Assembly: GCA_011109175.1 (NCBI GenBank)
Contig: RDEW01000075.1
Location: forward strand, 62,001 to 126,000
Direction of reading: 5' to 3'
DNA from: Dicyema japonicum
Taxonomy: Eukaryota; Dicyemida; Rhombozoa; Dicyemidae
DNA: 64,000 nucleotides
Shown here: one piece after another, positions 45,201-56,747 of the stretch
How positions within the stretch are numbered: the first letter of the stretch is position 1
Layout: every line of letters starts with the position of its first letter
The notes under the pieces: model-generated
What the model was told of the DNA's origin: nothing
Seen by the model: the letters and a program-made list of their open reading frames with translations, nothing else
Databases searched by the model: none
Translations under genes and position numbers: made by a program

Positions 45201-46240
45201 CATTGTTAGAGTATGTGCTTGATAGTTCTGAGTAGAATTCCTCGAGTTCACCGGGGTTCTTGATTACTCGTCCACAGTGTGGTGCATAGACATTTATGAC
45301 GGTTAGTAGACTCTTGGACGGGCATAGTTCATTTAGTTTGACTTGTAGGACACATATTCGGTCGTTGACTCTCCAATAGCGATATAATTTTTTGAGGTAA
45401 TCCACGTGTAGGGCAAATCCCATGCCGTAGTGCTTGCATTCAGTTGGGAAGAGAATCAGTCGGTAGTTGTTCCATGTCTCATCGCGTCCATTTTCGATTT
45501 TCGTCTCTTGTAGGCAGCCAATAGATATTTTGTATTTCTCGAGATCGTCACAAAGTACTTTCCTTGTCCAATCTTTCGATATTCCACGTACGTTGAACGT
45601 CATTAGCCTGAGTTCTCGATTGTATGATGAGTGTTTTTCAGACATTTTTCTTAACCGTTGTACAGAGAAGAAACGAGGCACGTCACCACCTCACCAAAAA
45701 ATATTTAAAAAATAATAACCCAATCGAATTTTTCAATTTCTAAGAGAGTTTCTTTAATAGAAAATGAGACATTATTTTCAATATTCTCCGACAAAGCACA
45801 AATCCGATGGGAAACAGTGTTATCTGACAAAGGTATCTTCATTATTATTTTTTTCATATTTATGACCAAACATAGTCCGAGCAATAATACGACAAGCAGG
45901 GATTATCAAGTTTTCGCCAATAGTGTAAGGTTTTAGTTGTTATGCTATCAATTATGAGATCAGGTATGAACATTTCAATAATTCCTTTGTGTTTACAAAA
46001 GTTTCAATGAACATCATTTTACTAGATATACGATTCATAGTAAAAACTAAATAATACTTGTGTTGTTATTTTCAAATGGATAAAATAATCCACAGATTTT
46101 TTGGAAAAGTCCGGATGCTTGGAAGTAAAATGTGTCTTTAGTTTGCTAGGAACCATAGCATCATTTGCCAAGACTTCCATGCAAATTATACATTGATTTA
46201 GTTTATTTTTATCTTTGCATATAAATCCAAATGACATATC
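42250..46240 (-). mobile_element. ZBED5-like hAT transposon, internally deleted and split by LINE-A
   Basis: N-terminal part at 46237-45710: FGFICKDKNKLNQCIICMEV, then LANDAMVPSKLKTHFTSKHP, a BED finger (C..C...H...H). TIGENLIIPACRIIARTMFG and KIPLSDNTVSHRICALSENI follow. After the inserted LINE, the C-terminal part at 42637-42290 reads KHLSVKENEEHITLFNDRSL, LDIGEFWI and NIDAEMRVALSTIRPDIDDIC, the family's C-terminal end. The catalytic middle is absent although the LINE carries TSDs, so the deletion happened independently. Relatives were domesticated in vertebrates as ZBED5/FAM200, but here it is a broken transposon. Confidence 0.8.
42638..45695 (-). mobile_element. LINE-A, full-length copy (3.06 kb) with 11-bp TSD
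   Basis: AAAAATATTTA at 42627-42637 and 45696-45706 flanks it. The minus-strand endonuclease (406 codons open, 45681-44461) starts LRLMTFNVRGISKDW and contains ISIGCLQETKIENG, TVINVYAPHCGR, VFVAGDMNAKAG, IYNQIDYIICRKS and TDSDHRIVIAKL; all APE motifs are present. Linker and RT follow: LKIPITVEEVELAINKLKN, FREERSTADIVWSHRWRCA, LGIDLSRAFDSINRQKLM, IGTPQGDSLSPLLF-type text, SYADDVDFVSRD, GSLLGDAEDVLRRK and RWRLFGHVLRMN. It ends with a (TAA)n tail. A few frame breaks only (near 42.88, 43.5, 43.9, 44.1 and 44.5 kb). Confidence 0.92.
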
Positions 46241-46282
46241 TTTAAAGATACAATAACCTTGGCTAAATAAAATTATTAATAA

Positions 46283-47340
46283 TTAATTAATTAAGCGTAT
46301 TTTGATCCAGATTGTTGGTAATCCCTCTTCTTCTCTTAGAGAAGAGTGTGCCATAACCTCCCTGTTACTCCGCATCTCCACATCAGATTCAGTCAAAATA
46401 TCTCCGTTTAAGTCCAATGGGCTGTCTTCACGGCATGCCAGTTCCACAAGTTGGGAGGTAGCAGAGGCGTACTCTTCATCGTATACCTTCATCCCATGCT
46501 TATGTTCAATGAGCATACTTTCGAGCGTTCTCTTCAGTACAACCGATTGGATGTAAGTCCTCGTTGATTCTTCAATAGATAATTTATCCATATGATTCTT
46601 GAAGCATCTTGAGACAACTCCATCCCATGTCAAAACCACTGGAATAATCTTCACTTGGCATTCATAGAGCAGCAAAAGTTCATTTGCTAGCAAGTCATAT
46701 TTGTGAAGTTTCTCAACTTCAACTTGCTTTAGTCGGTCTTGTGAGGTAATCCCCACTTCAATTAACGTTATTTCCTTCTTTATTTTGTCATACACGAAAA
46801 TATCAGGTTTATTGTATTGGACTTTTGTTTCTGTCAAAATCGACGAGTCAACTCTAATTTCGACATTTTGATTCGTCAATATTGACTGAACCGAATGTCC
46901 TTTCAATTTCCTGCTTCTTTTGATTCCATAAATTCGACAAAGATGAAGATGGATGCACTTTACCACTTCATTATGTCTTCGGAGATAATCACTATTTAGC
47001 ATTTTTCCACACTGAGTGGCCAAATGATCAACAGTTTTCTTGCTTTTTTTACAATGGTTGCATAATGACCCCGTGTGTGCAAAAAACAAATTCCTATCTT
47101 GCAAAAGACAGTACAATGCTTCGCTCCGTGGGCCGTTATTTCCTTTGGATAACCATCCCGTTCCAACTCTCGCTGCAGTCTATTCTGATTGGAGGTTCCA
47201 CATATTTGCGATGCTTCCTGGCTTGACTAGTGACCCCGTCATCAGTGATGCCTGCGGAAGTGGATTTTCTACAGGAACTCGCACGGGACCAAAGGAAAAG
47301 TTAAAAAATATGCCTCCTTTTCAATGATTAAATATCATAA
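46283..47340 (-). mobile_element. R2-like retroelement, copy 6 (CCHC and nuclease part)
   Basis: A 277-codon open frame (47116-46283), preceded by GWLSKGNNGPRSEAL in the same element, encodes LQDRNLFFAHTGSLCNHCKK and VDHLATQCGKM (CCHC). Then come RRHNEVVKCIHLHLCRIYGI, the restriction-like motif NKPDIFVYDKIKKEITLIEV, and KLHKYDLL supplying the expected lysine. TYIQSVVLKRTLESML and a polar tail close the ORF. This is the best preserved nuclease domain of the family in the window. The RT is missing. Confidence 0.8.
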
Positions 47341-47459
47341 CTGTTCTTTTCTCCAAAAATAAAATGTGTCTTGAACATGCGGAGTTATAAGTATTATTAC
47401 TAGTAATAATAATGAACATTCGCAACAAGAGAATTAATCAATTGATGTCACTTGTGCCG

Positions 47460-48900
47460 CACCCCGGATAATCTTTGCCGTCCGACGCCTCCACGCTCTT
47501 CTTTAGATTGCGATTTTTCGGAGATCGTCTAAGTCATCAAGATTTTCCAGTCACATTTTGTATTTTTTATGTCGTTATTTAAAGTCAGAGGAAGTGCTGT
47601 CCGTGGTCTGCCCCGAAATGGACCTATACTTAGAAAGTATAATTCCATAATATCATTTGTGGGAGCCGCGGGATCCATCCTCAATATATATCCAAATAAT
47701 CTCCATCGATTTTTCATTACAGTGGTCTCCAAGCTTTCAGATCTACAGATATTGTATAGGTTCTGGTTGCTGATCACTTTCGGATAGCGTATGTCAAATA
47801 GGGATTTCAGTTGTTTTCTGTGAAGTTCAGGGTTTCAGTACAGGTTTGATTCAAACCCCACGTTCCTGAGTTATACAGCAAAATAGGCAGAATAAATTCA
47901 TTGTATAAACGCACATTTATGGATGTTGAGACGTATGTGGACCTTAGTCTTTTTAGTGCAAGATTCGATTACATTTTCCTTCGCTGAACATCTTCCCAAT
48001 CACCGAGTAGTATGCCGACTTTCTTTGTTCTTCTCCATTTCTCATCTGTCAATTGAGTTTCTCTTTTAACAGTTGTGATTTCCGTCTTTTGTTTGTTCAT
48101 TTTCAGAAACCATCCCGCGAATGCTCCGGGAGCATGATTTAGAGCAGTTATGATCTCCTTTATGTCCTCTGAACCGCATAAATTAGTTGATCGAAGTCGG
48201 CCCAGTTTTAGCTCTTAGGTCCCGAAGGGCAGCTTCCAGATAGATAACAAATACTAGTGGCTATAGAGAATCTCCTTGAGGAGTGCCAATATGTGTCTCA
48301 AATTTACGAGGTCGCTCTGAACCGACCCAGACTTGTATTTTAGTGTCCGCAAGTAGGACTCGGATCATCAGTTTACTGTCCTCGTCCAGCAACGTACCAA
48401 GTAACAACATTAGATTCTCTCTACGTACAGTATCGAACACTCGGGAAAGATCAATTCCCAGTATGTGAACAGCCTTCTGGAATCTCTGCGTCATGGCACA
48501 TATCCATCTATATGTCCATACGATACCTGCCGTGGATCTTCCTCTTCTGAATCCACTTTGGCCCAGAGACAGATATTCGTCAAAAGTAGGAGAAATCTTT
48601 TCCAGAACAGTCAGAGGTAGTAGTTTCCGTAGAGTTGTTAGAAGGAATATGAGCCTGAGATTTTCTATTGGTCCAACCGGCTTCCCAGGTTTCTGTATAG
48701 GTATCAGAATTCCCTGCCCTAGTGAAACAGGCATGTGTTTTATAAAAATGTCGTTTAGCATGCTGCATAGTTGATAGGCCAGTTAAGGTGGCGAATGTTT
48801 CAGAAGTTCCCCGTTGATACCATCAATGCTTGGACTCCTATTATTGTTCAGCTTTTGCAGAGTCGTTTGTATCTCCGCTACCGTAATTGGCATAGTCAAA
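47460..48900 (-). mobile_element. LINE-A, partial (RT and C-terminal part)
   Basis: The minus strand reads GQGILIPIQKPGKPVGPIEN, FRRGRSTAGIVWTYRWICA, LGIDLSRVFDTVRRENLM and IGTPQGDSL, then a broken palm region (YAVQ-like in place of YADD, about 48185). KRSKSLGLLLGDWEDVQ-type text, NRWRLFGYILRMDPAAP and FRGRPRTALPLTLNND follow. No endonuclease. Sequence is more diverged from the other copies. Confidence 0.7.
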
Positions 48901-49900
48901 AATTGGGGGTGTCCAGAACAGAGTCAATCGACACAGGCGCTCGTCAGGGTTAACCTGCTGTATTTTTGAAAGTTCATCCCCAAATAGGTTATGATTTTTT
49001 TCTAAGGATACAAGAGACCCATCATATTTTTACAACAATGGAGTTTCTTTTTAGATTTACGTCCAGTCATTTTTTTAGACTTTCCAAAAATTTGGGTTTT
49101 TTTTCCTATAAATTCATTGCATTGAGCTATCCATAAATTATTCTTTTTAACTTTTTCTAATCTACGTATTTTTTTTATCTTCATAATTTCTAGCTCCATG
49201 AGCCTACGGTCACGTGCATCTGTACATCGCCGTAGTTTGTTTCTTAAGCGCTGTTTTCTTTTCCAAAAAGACTACAACGTTTTTTTGGCATCTAAAGAGA
49301 ATTATTGTTAACCGAATGAGCTTTAGTCGCATATGTTTCGAGTTACGATTAAAAAAACAATTAGAGAGTCACTCGAACCCTCAAGATCCAAATTGGAAGA
49401 CTTCGGATTAAAAAAACTCCCAGAACGTACCAAATATATAGCAATGCTTTATCTGTAATGGTCCTAGTTTATACTTGTCAGATTAGTCGATGATCACTAC
49501 GAATATTACTAAGCGTAATCGATCGTTCCAAAATTGAAGAACTGATTAACAGCATTCCCAAATAATCCCAGCCACTTGGAGAATAATGATTTGGGGTCGA
49601 GGAAATCACAATGGAAATTCCAGAAGACACAGACATATCCTTCAAAACAAAACCGTCTCTGTTCGTCCTCACAGACAACGAGGTATCTTTTCAAGTTTAA
49701 CTCGGAACGCCTTTTCTTTAAGGATTGGACTTCCACCGCAATGATAATAAGAAGAGACTTCATGTTTTTAGAACTTCTGTCTTTCCAAAAAAGAGGGCCA
49801 ATGCTTGAGAAACACTGGTTTAGACTTTACTGCGGGTTTTTCTTTCCTAACTTTCTTTTCGTGGTAAATTTTCTTCACATAACGATTCTATAAAAGCCAG
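48900..49900 (-). mobile_element. LINE-D fragment
   Basis: The linker RRLEKVKKNNLWIAQCNEF (49199-49002) and endonuclease pieces (IIAVEVQSLKKRRSELN, TNRDGFVLKDMSVSSGIS, at 49763-49478) match LINE-D at 7.8-8.9 kb segment by segment. The 5' end enters the ORF1 region near 49870. The 3' end joins LINE-A near 48940. Confidence 0.65.
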
Positions 49901-50330
49901 CAATGGTTCTATTGGTCGTCTGTCAAAGTCGAAGAGTACAGAAAGCACCACAAAAACCACAATTTTTTTATAAATTCTAGAAAAATAACCATATGATAGC
50001 AGGAAAACAGCGGGAATTTTTGGATGAAAATCTAAAATTTTTCACTTCTGTGATAAAGAACATCTGGATCACCTAAAAAGTTTGGCTTTACCGGTTTTAG
50101 GCTTTTTGAGTAAGTAAAATTTGTTTAAAAAATAATCTTGTAAATTTGTTTAAATAATCCTATAAGTGTTTTTTAGATATTTTTTTAAGGAAAAGAAATG
50201 TCAATGAATGTCGAAGGCTTCATTATGGCTTGCAGGAATTGAGCGCGCAATGAGAGTTAGCAATCATTGCCACGATCCCGATGTTTTGGAAGAGCCATCA
50301 TGTCATTTAAGCTCTCATTTTTACAATTCT
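49900..50330. other. Sequence without clear gene
   Basis: A minus-strand frame near 49880-49990 (FDFDRRPIEPLLAFIESLCE) may be the N-terminal part of LINE-D ORF1. The remainder is AT-rich without motif. Confidence 0.3.
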
Positions 50331-50700
50331 GCAATCAACCTGATAAACTTTGACGTGCTGAAATCAAACATGCCTGACGTCTTAATTGTCATTACCTCTG
50401 TCAAGTCGAAGGGTTCCAGAAGGCAAGTGAACCCGGCGTCTTCGATACCCTTCATGAAAGTCGAGTTTAGCGTGTCATGAAGAGGAAATCTTCCAGCGCT
50501 CAGTCTAAATGATAGCAGATGTAGTCCTTCCTGTCAACCGTTTCACTGAATCATTATCGGTATTCCAAACAGACATCAAAGTCTAGCCGAAAAGCAACTC
50601 CAACACTGATAGTGCCGTCATTCTGCTGAGGATCAACTGCGCGAACAGGAAGATATTGCATTTGGATCTTGAATTTTCTGTGAAGGTTGGATTTAGACAT
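50330..50700 (-). mobile_element. Family E fragment
   Basis: Reads VDPQQNDGTISVGVAFRLDF, VDRKDYICYHL, then LNSTFMKGIEDAGFTCLLEP. This parallels RIGVCVRLGIDVCA, VDAKGLHALSC, INKVIAWGLEAAGF and MEP in the copy at 59.2 kb. It ends before the KRPDG motif. A further open stretch upstream (50980-50780, -) may be the preceding part. Confidence 0.55.
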
Positions 50701-51259
50701 GTCCGGCGGTAAGTATCTGTGGACCTTTATAGTTTATTTACCGTCTTTTGCATTGGATTTCAACAAAGTTAACATTTTATCACGACTCAATCCGGTGCTG
50801 GAACATAATGGTTTCAACATATTCCTGGAAACCTTCTCGGGCGCTTGCTATTAATCGAATATTTAGAATTTTCAGTCGTCTGTCTAATGAGGTCCTTCGG
50901 AGATTTGAGAGAATCTCGTAGGAAACAAGAGAACTTTGAAGCGAGGAAATCGTCTTGGGAACAAAAATGCAATTCTTCATTAAGAAAAAAGTGATATATG
51001 CTTTAAAAAATTAAGTTTTTCCGTAAGGTGCAGGAACGAATCAAACTTTTTTTCATAAAACTATTCCAAACCGAACAATAATAGTGGGAATTCAAGGAAA
51101 CCCATATCATGAGTATCGACTTTTTTGTACCACAAAAGGCCGTTCTGAACGATTAAGAACTTGTTTGAAAGAGGGCTAACATTTATAATCTCCGTTAGAT
51201 AAGTTATTTAATCTTCTTTTAACTTTAACTTTAACAACTTTATTAGCAAGAAAAAATTA

Positions 51260-54200
51260 AAGAGGGAGTTATTTGGCCTCATGCCGCAAGTCCTGCAAAC
51301 GTTTGGACTTTTTTCTGCGCTCTCAGACCCCTCTTATCGTTATTCTGTGCTGCAACATACGAGTCAATGATGACATTTCTTTTCAGATAGTTTTCCATCC
51401 TTTTTTATAGTGCATCTCTTATCGACATTACTAGCAAATTTTCATCTTCATCTAGATTCTTGTCAAGCCATTTGTGTATGGCAATCTTGATCCCTGCTCT
51501 CCTCGATTTTTCAAGAAGCAAGATAAAACGCTCTTTGTATGCAGTGTAATACCATCCTTCCAGTCCATAAAGGAGTGATGGAATGATCGTACATAAAAAA
51601 TTAATAAAAACATATCCGTTTCGAATCTCAATATCCTCATACACAATATCGCATGGTGGGCTTTCTTTTGAGTTTAAAATCGCACAATGTGCTCACAGAT
51701 TTCTCAAAAGCTGTTCCGAAATACTTCAGGGAGCTCACAATGTTGATTTCTTTCTTATTTTTTTATTATTCCAACAGAAGAACCTCGTTGCGTTAGATCT
51801 TTTTTTGACAGTTTTAACCAATGAAGATCGCACTAGTCTTTTATCTCTTCCATGTATGCATTAAGTCTCCTCTCTGAGATCATGATCGATTTCGATACAT
51901 CAGACAGTAGGACGTCGTTTGCATATATCAGTTATCTCGTACTTGGTGTACGGAGACGGGAAACTGGCCATTAGAACATTAAACAATAGAGGGCTCAAAA
52001 TTGATCCTTGTGGGACTCCTCTCTTCAATAATATCATATTTAAAAAAATAGCGTCCGAATCTAACATAGGATTTTCTTTTTAGGTATACTTTCACCCAAT
52101 TCACTAGTTCCTTTGGGCTCCCCGTCCGAGATAACTGTTCGATTATGGCTCTGTGGTTAACACTGTCAAATTCTTTTGATATGTCGAGACATATGACATT
52201 CAGGAAATTTGGATTCTCTGATAGCATAACTCGGAGTTGAGATGAAATAAGCAATCACCGCATGACCGTCCTGGCGAAAACCAAATTGATCATTTCTGAA
52301 GTAATCTTCTTTTTCCAGCTGATTTGTAAGCCTCCAGAAGACAATTTTTTCCATGATTTTTGAGATTGACCGAATCAGGCTGATCGGACGGTTGCTATCA
52401 GGATCATTCGGTCTTCCTGTTTTCGCTACCATCCGTACGATAGTCTTCTTCCATTCGTGTGGAACATGACCAATTTTTATGCATGTGAACATGAACATAT
52501 CTTTGAGAAATACGAATAAAATTTCTGGGCCTTTTTGAACATCCTAGCTTTGATGAAATCACTCCCGGAGCTTTATTCTTGACAGCTATTATTGCTATCT
52601 TTAGCTTTTCTATAGAGATCTCTATAAATCTGTTTTCTCTTACAATGGTTCGTAACAAGTCTTCTCCGCGATGACATCATCGTCCACATCAAATATCTTT
52701 TTAAGCTGTGTCTCAAAAACTAGAGGTATTTCTTTTTCAGCATAGTAGGTGCCATCCGGTTTCTTGAGCACAATCTTGTTTGCAATTGACTCTAGGTTCC
52801 TCATTTTTCGGTACCTTCCAGAAAGAGGATTGTGTTTGTTTCGCTTCCGTAGTTGAGAGTTCCACTTATTCTCATTCCATTTTTTGAATTGTTCCGACAA
52901 CTTTGTGAGACAAGGCTAAGCGGTTTTGTGGGTCTACGCATCTCCTTAGTTTAGTTCTTAGATTATTTCTTTTAACACAATCTTCTTGATGTGCCATGGA
53001 ATAAGGACAACATTATCGTTTCTTGAGTATATTTTTATAGCAAAGTTATCCAGATAGTATAATATCAGATCCGTTACGTGTTTACTTGTTTTATCAATTT
53101 CCAGACGAGTCTTGGGCTCGGTATACCCTAACATCAATTCCTTTGCAATGAACATCCTATAGTGATTCCAGTTTACATTCTTGGTATTGTAACCGACAAA
53201 GACTCTAGGTTCATTAATCACTTTCATATCCACGGATATTAGCAATGGAATGTGGTCACTGCCAATATCCGGAAAGTAATTGGTACGTCGGCGTATTCTG
53301 AAATAGCAGGGGAAATCAAGAAGACACCAAGCTTGTCATCCCCGTAGGGAGAGAAATAGTTATCCTCTTTCGATGTAAGGACTTTTACTCCTAGGCCTTT
53401 AGATAGCTTCATCAGGAGCTTGCCATCCCTGTTACTCTTCTTCCAGCAAGAGGATGTGCTCTTAGAGTTGAGATCACCACCCAGTATGGCCATCGGGTTT
53501 TCGCTGAGAACTGGGAGATATCTCCGGTACATTCTCTCAAGGATTTGGAATACATGCCAGCTATCCGTCGACACAACGAACATCAATGGCAACAAACTCA
53601 CAACAAATTGATGAAACAATTCTGGATTCCTTGTTTTTAGATGATACCGATAAAAAATTGATGGTCCAGTCCCTAATACAGCAACTTTCTTATCAGTATA
53701 AAGATATCGATTCGAAACCCGGGAGCACTGCATTCTCATTTGACTTCATCTTCGTTTCGTTGACAATTATTATATCAACTTCCTCGGCATTCGCCAGTGA
53801 AGCTAGCTCGTGATGCCTCCTCAGGATTGATCGGGCATTCACGAGCATGATCCTTATGTTTTGGATCACTGGTCTTGGCGGCCTGATCTCTTCAGGACCA
53901 GAGCCACCACTTGCAGTAAATCCAAGTTTACCTTATCACACTCTTCATTTAGACAGTTAATCACATATGTAAGTTCTCTCGATTGTCTTTCAGATGTCCC
54001 CGGGATAGCTTCTCCTCCAGGTATTCGTCATCCACAATTGGCTTTTTCTGTGTTGGATTAATAACATCGTATTTTAGAGGTCGATTTTTGATTATTGCGT
54101 CCTGCTTGTTTTCACTAGACTTCGTATCTAGGTAACGTGGCGGAGGAGGATTTTCTCCTCTCCTCCATGTTCCTAACCCATGACATTCGGTTCTCTTCCT

Positions 54201-54760
54201 GTGGAGGCCACGGCTTCTCTGGCCACCGGACAACCACCGTGACTCGTTCCGTGATAACCAGACTCGCAGTTGATACAGATCTTCTATTGTTCGGTTCTGG
54301 GCACTCCGGGAACTATGTGGTCCTCCACATAAGAAACATCTCTGCCCCATTGCAATGTGTCCGAAAATATTGACAATTAAAGCATCTTGGGGGAGGTCTT
54401 CTGGCCCACTCACAATCGATTTTCATCCATCCAATGACAAGACCTAGTCGTATCAAGGACGTAGCTTCTGCCCTTGACTTTAAGCTCATCTATACAACAG
54501 GGAGTTTTCTTCCATTCCTTATAATACGTTTCACCGACTCAGTGGTTGGAGCAATTTCTTTCATGTAAGTCATAAGTTCGTCTTCCTCAATCCATGTTAG
54601 GACATTCTTTAGAACAATTTACGAAAGCCTCTCTTGGAGTTCGATCGCCTTGTTGTTTTCCTTCTCGAAAGGAGAAAATAGATTAGTTTCTCCAACGAAT
54701 GAGATTTTATCTCCGTCTATGTAATCTCCGTCTTTCTTTTATTAAGTCAACTTAAAAATC
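51260..54760 (-). mobile_element. LINE-D, near full-length (ORF1, endonuclease, RT)
   Basis: From 54760 down: ORF1 with CFNCQYF...C and CFLCGGPHSS (knuckle region about 54390-54310) and a charged tail. The endonuclease includes VLVNARSILRRHHELAS-type text, MLAGDLNSKSTSSCWKKS-like text at 53490-53430, and ILLDIGSDHIPLLISVDM-like text near 53250. The linker at 52900-52640 has RYRKMRNLESIANKI. The RT has GHVPHEWKKTIVRMVAKTGR, SLIRSISKIMEKIVFWRL, FGFRQDGHAV, VICLDISKEFDSVNHRAII and GVPQGSILSPLLFNVLM-type text, followed by a degraded palm. The post-RT part reads RSFHHSFMDWKDG and KNRGEQGSRL. Many frame breaks. Confidence 0.78.
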
Positions 54761-54975
54761 ATATTCTCAGTGAAATCTCTGAAAGAACGAATCTTAAATA
54801 TTATATGGAAAATTAAATTTATTCAGTAATCTTAGTCTATATCAAATTTCTTAATATAATAATCAATTTAAAAGTTAAAATCAAATATTTCATTATTCGG
54901 ATTATGATTAAAGTAAAAGAAGAAATAAAGCTGATTCATAATTCTTCACGTTAAAATACAAAAATCAATTTTAAC

Positions 54976-55244
54976 GATCAGTAACCCTTGTGGTACTTTG
55001 TTGCAATTCCTTCCCACGTCATTACTATAGAAATAACGAGGACCTTGCAACCAAGCATCTGCCCCATCTCGTTTGCAAAAAAGTCATACTTTTTTTTTCC
55101 TCCACTTCCACAGTCTGCAAACGGTCTTGAGACGCGATGCGAACTTCTATGATAAAGACTTGTCCAGACTCCTTATCGTGTATCACATTTTCTGGTTTAT
55201 TGTGCTTGACTAGCACCGAGGTACGGATAACACTCTCTACTTAA
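54976..55244 (-). mobile_element. R2-like fragment nearly identical to copy 1
   Basis: The minus strand reads SVIRTSVLVKHNKPENVIHD, KESGQVFIIEVRIASQDRLQ, then a frameshift in an A run and TWEGIATKYHKGY-type sequence. By eye it differs from 2240-2500 by only about one base in fifteen. The catalytic KPD has become KPE, so it is dead. No flanking duplication found. Confidence 0.75.
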
Positions 55245-55339
55245 TGTTCATTCAGAATTATTAGATTATAAACAACAATGATGTTTATTTTTTATATTTT
55301 TAATTTTAAAACTAGAATCTCTGACAAAATGAAATAAAA

Positions 55340-55930
55340 GAGAGTGGGGCCGTCAGGTGATCCCGGACCTCTTTGAGCACCCGCTTCATCTTTTCTCGGT
55401 ATTTCATCCGAGAACCTACACACTTCCTGTATGGATGATTCACTTTTCGGAAATTTGGAGGTTTCAACGGGAATTTATTTTCTTTAGGTTGGTATAGGAT
55501 AAGTTAGTGTCCCATGCCGCACAGCAGCTTTTGTAGTATCCAAGTAGTGTTTTTACAAAATTTAGTTTTCTTTGCGAAGAGGAGATACGTTGCTTAAGTA
55601 TTGCTGAAGGTCATAAGGGGGTCGTATGTGATCCCCAGTATTTTCATTGAGTTTGTGGAGGAAATTGAATATTCTATAGAGAATCAAAAAATGTGATGAG
55701 TTTTTGCAGTCTTCTATTGGAAGTAAAAATCATTGAGCTCGACTTATCATGATTTGTGTAATAAATTCCTCGTAAGCCAACAGCTCAGGTTGTCCAGTAA
55801 ATATTCTAAACGGGTACCCCCTGTGTGAATACACTGGTCTCTTGTTGTCAGGATTGTGTCGTCAGCATAAGCGAGGATCAGAGTATCGTTGCTTTTATGG
55901 GAAGGCATGTCGCTCATAATGATATTAACA
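55340..55930 (-). mobile_element. LINE-C fragment (RT palm and 3' part)
   Basis: The minus strand begins IIMSDMPSHKSNDTLILAYA followed by DDTILTTRDQ (catalytic YADD near 55880) and continues LEYLLDNLSCWLTRN. Later text matches the post-RT region of the family. The 3' end near 55345 has GGTGATCC..., related to the family terminus. No endonuclease. Confidence 0.6.
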
Positions 55931-56652
55931 ACGCATTAATATTTAAATGTTACATATATTATTCCGTCGCTCAAATAGTTATAAAATATTTCTAATAAAC
56001 TCAGAAAATTAAAATATATTTAATTTCACTTCTTTTCCAGTCAGATTATGAAAATTAATGATAGAATTTTTGATAATGGTGAAACTAGTCTTCTAAGGTG
56101 AAAAGTTGGTATCTTTTAATTTTGAGAATAAATTTTAAATTTCCTTATTTTATGTTATCATAATTTTTTTCATCAACATATTCAGACAAGTACTATCTGT
56201 GGTATTTTTGCAGTAGATAAATCACAAATCCGTCTATCAAACAATGATTGTAAATTTATTACCACCAAGTTTAGAATTTTTTCAAAACATCATAAAATTT
56301 CTGATTTATCACTGTTCGAATAATTCATTCAAATGAAAATTTAAACATGTTAAGATTGCATCAATAATAAATTTTATTCTAACAAATTGTCAATTTTAAT
56401 TAATATATTAAAGTTAGGGACCATATGGAATAGAAGAGATCGAAAATGGTAATTTCAATAAAAATAATCTAACTGAACTATCCAGAGAGGTGTCATACAG
56501 CGATTCCTTCTCATGATGGCGAGCGAAATTCGCTCAAATAGCCACCAGATCTCATTAATATATTATATGTCATAAAAGTAGTTGTTATGAAATAATTACC
56601 TATAGCAACAATTAAATAACAGTTGTGAAATTATTAATTTTGTAATTTTAGG
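55931..56652. other. AT-rich spacer upstream of the follistatin-like gene
   Basis: No gene. A short copy of the ATTCGCTCAAATA repeat lies at 56470-56555 (ATGGCGAGCGAAATTCGCTC). Confidence 0.4.
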
Positions 56653-56660
56653 TATATAAA
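56653..56660 (+). promoter_or_regulatory. Candidate TATA box of the follistatin-like gene
   Basis: TATATAAA lies 88 bp before the start codon. The position suits a core promoter with a short 5' UTR, but the region is AT-rich, so chance is possible. Confidence 0.4.
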
Positions 56661-56747
56661 ATAGAATGATAGACTTATCGATAAAAATTAATCAATCAGA
56701 AAAGTACGTATTTGGACTATAAATTAAAGCGTTTTATTTAAAAATTA

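Noticed and set aside
45008-45235. Open plus-strand frames within the LINE-A at 42.6-45.7 kb
   Set aside because: They are antisense to the intact 406-codon endonuclease frame.
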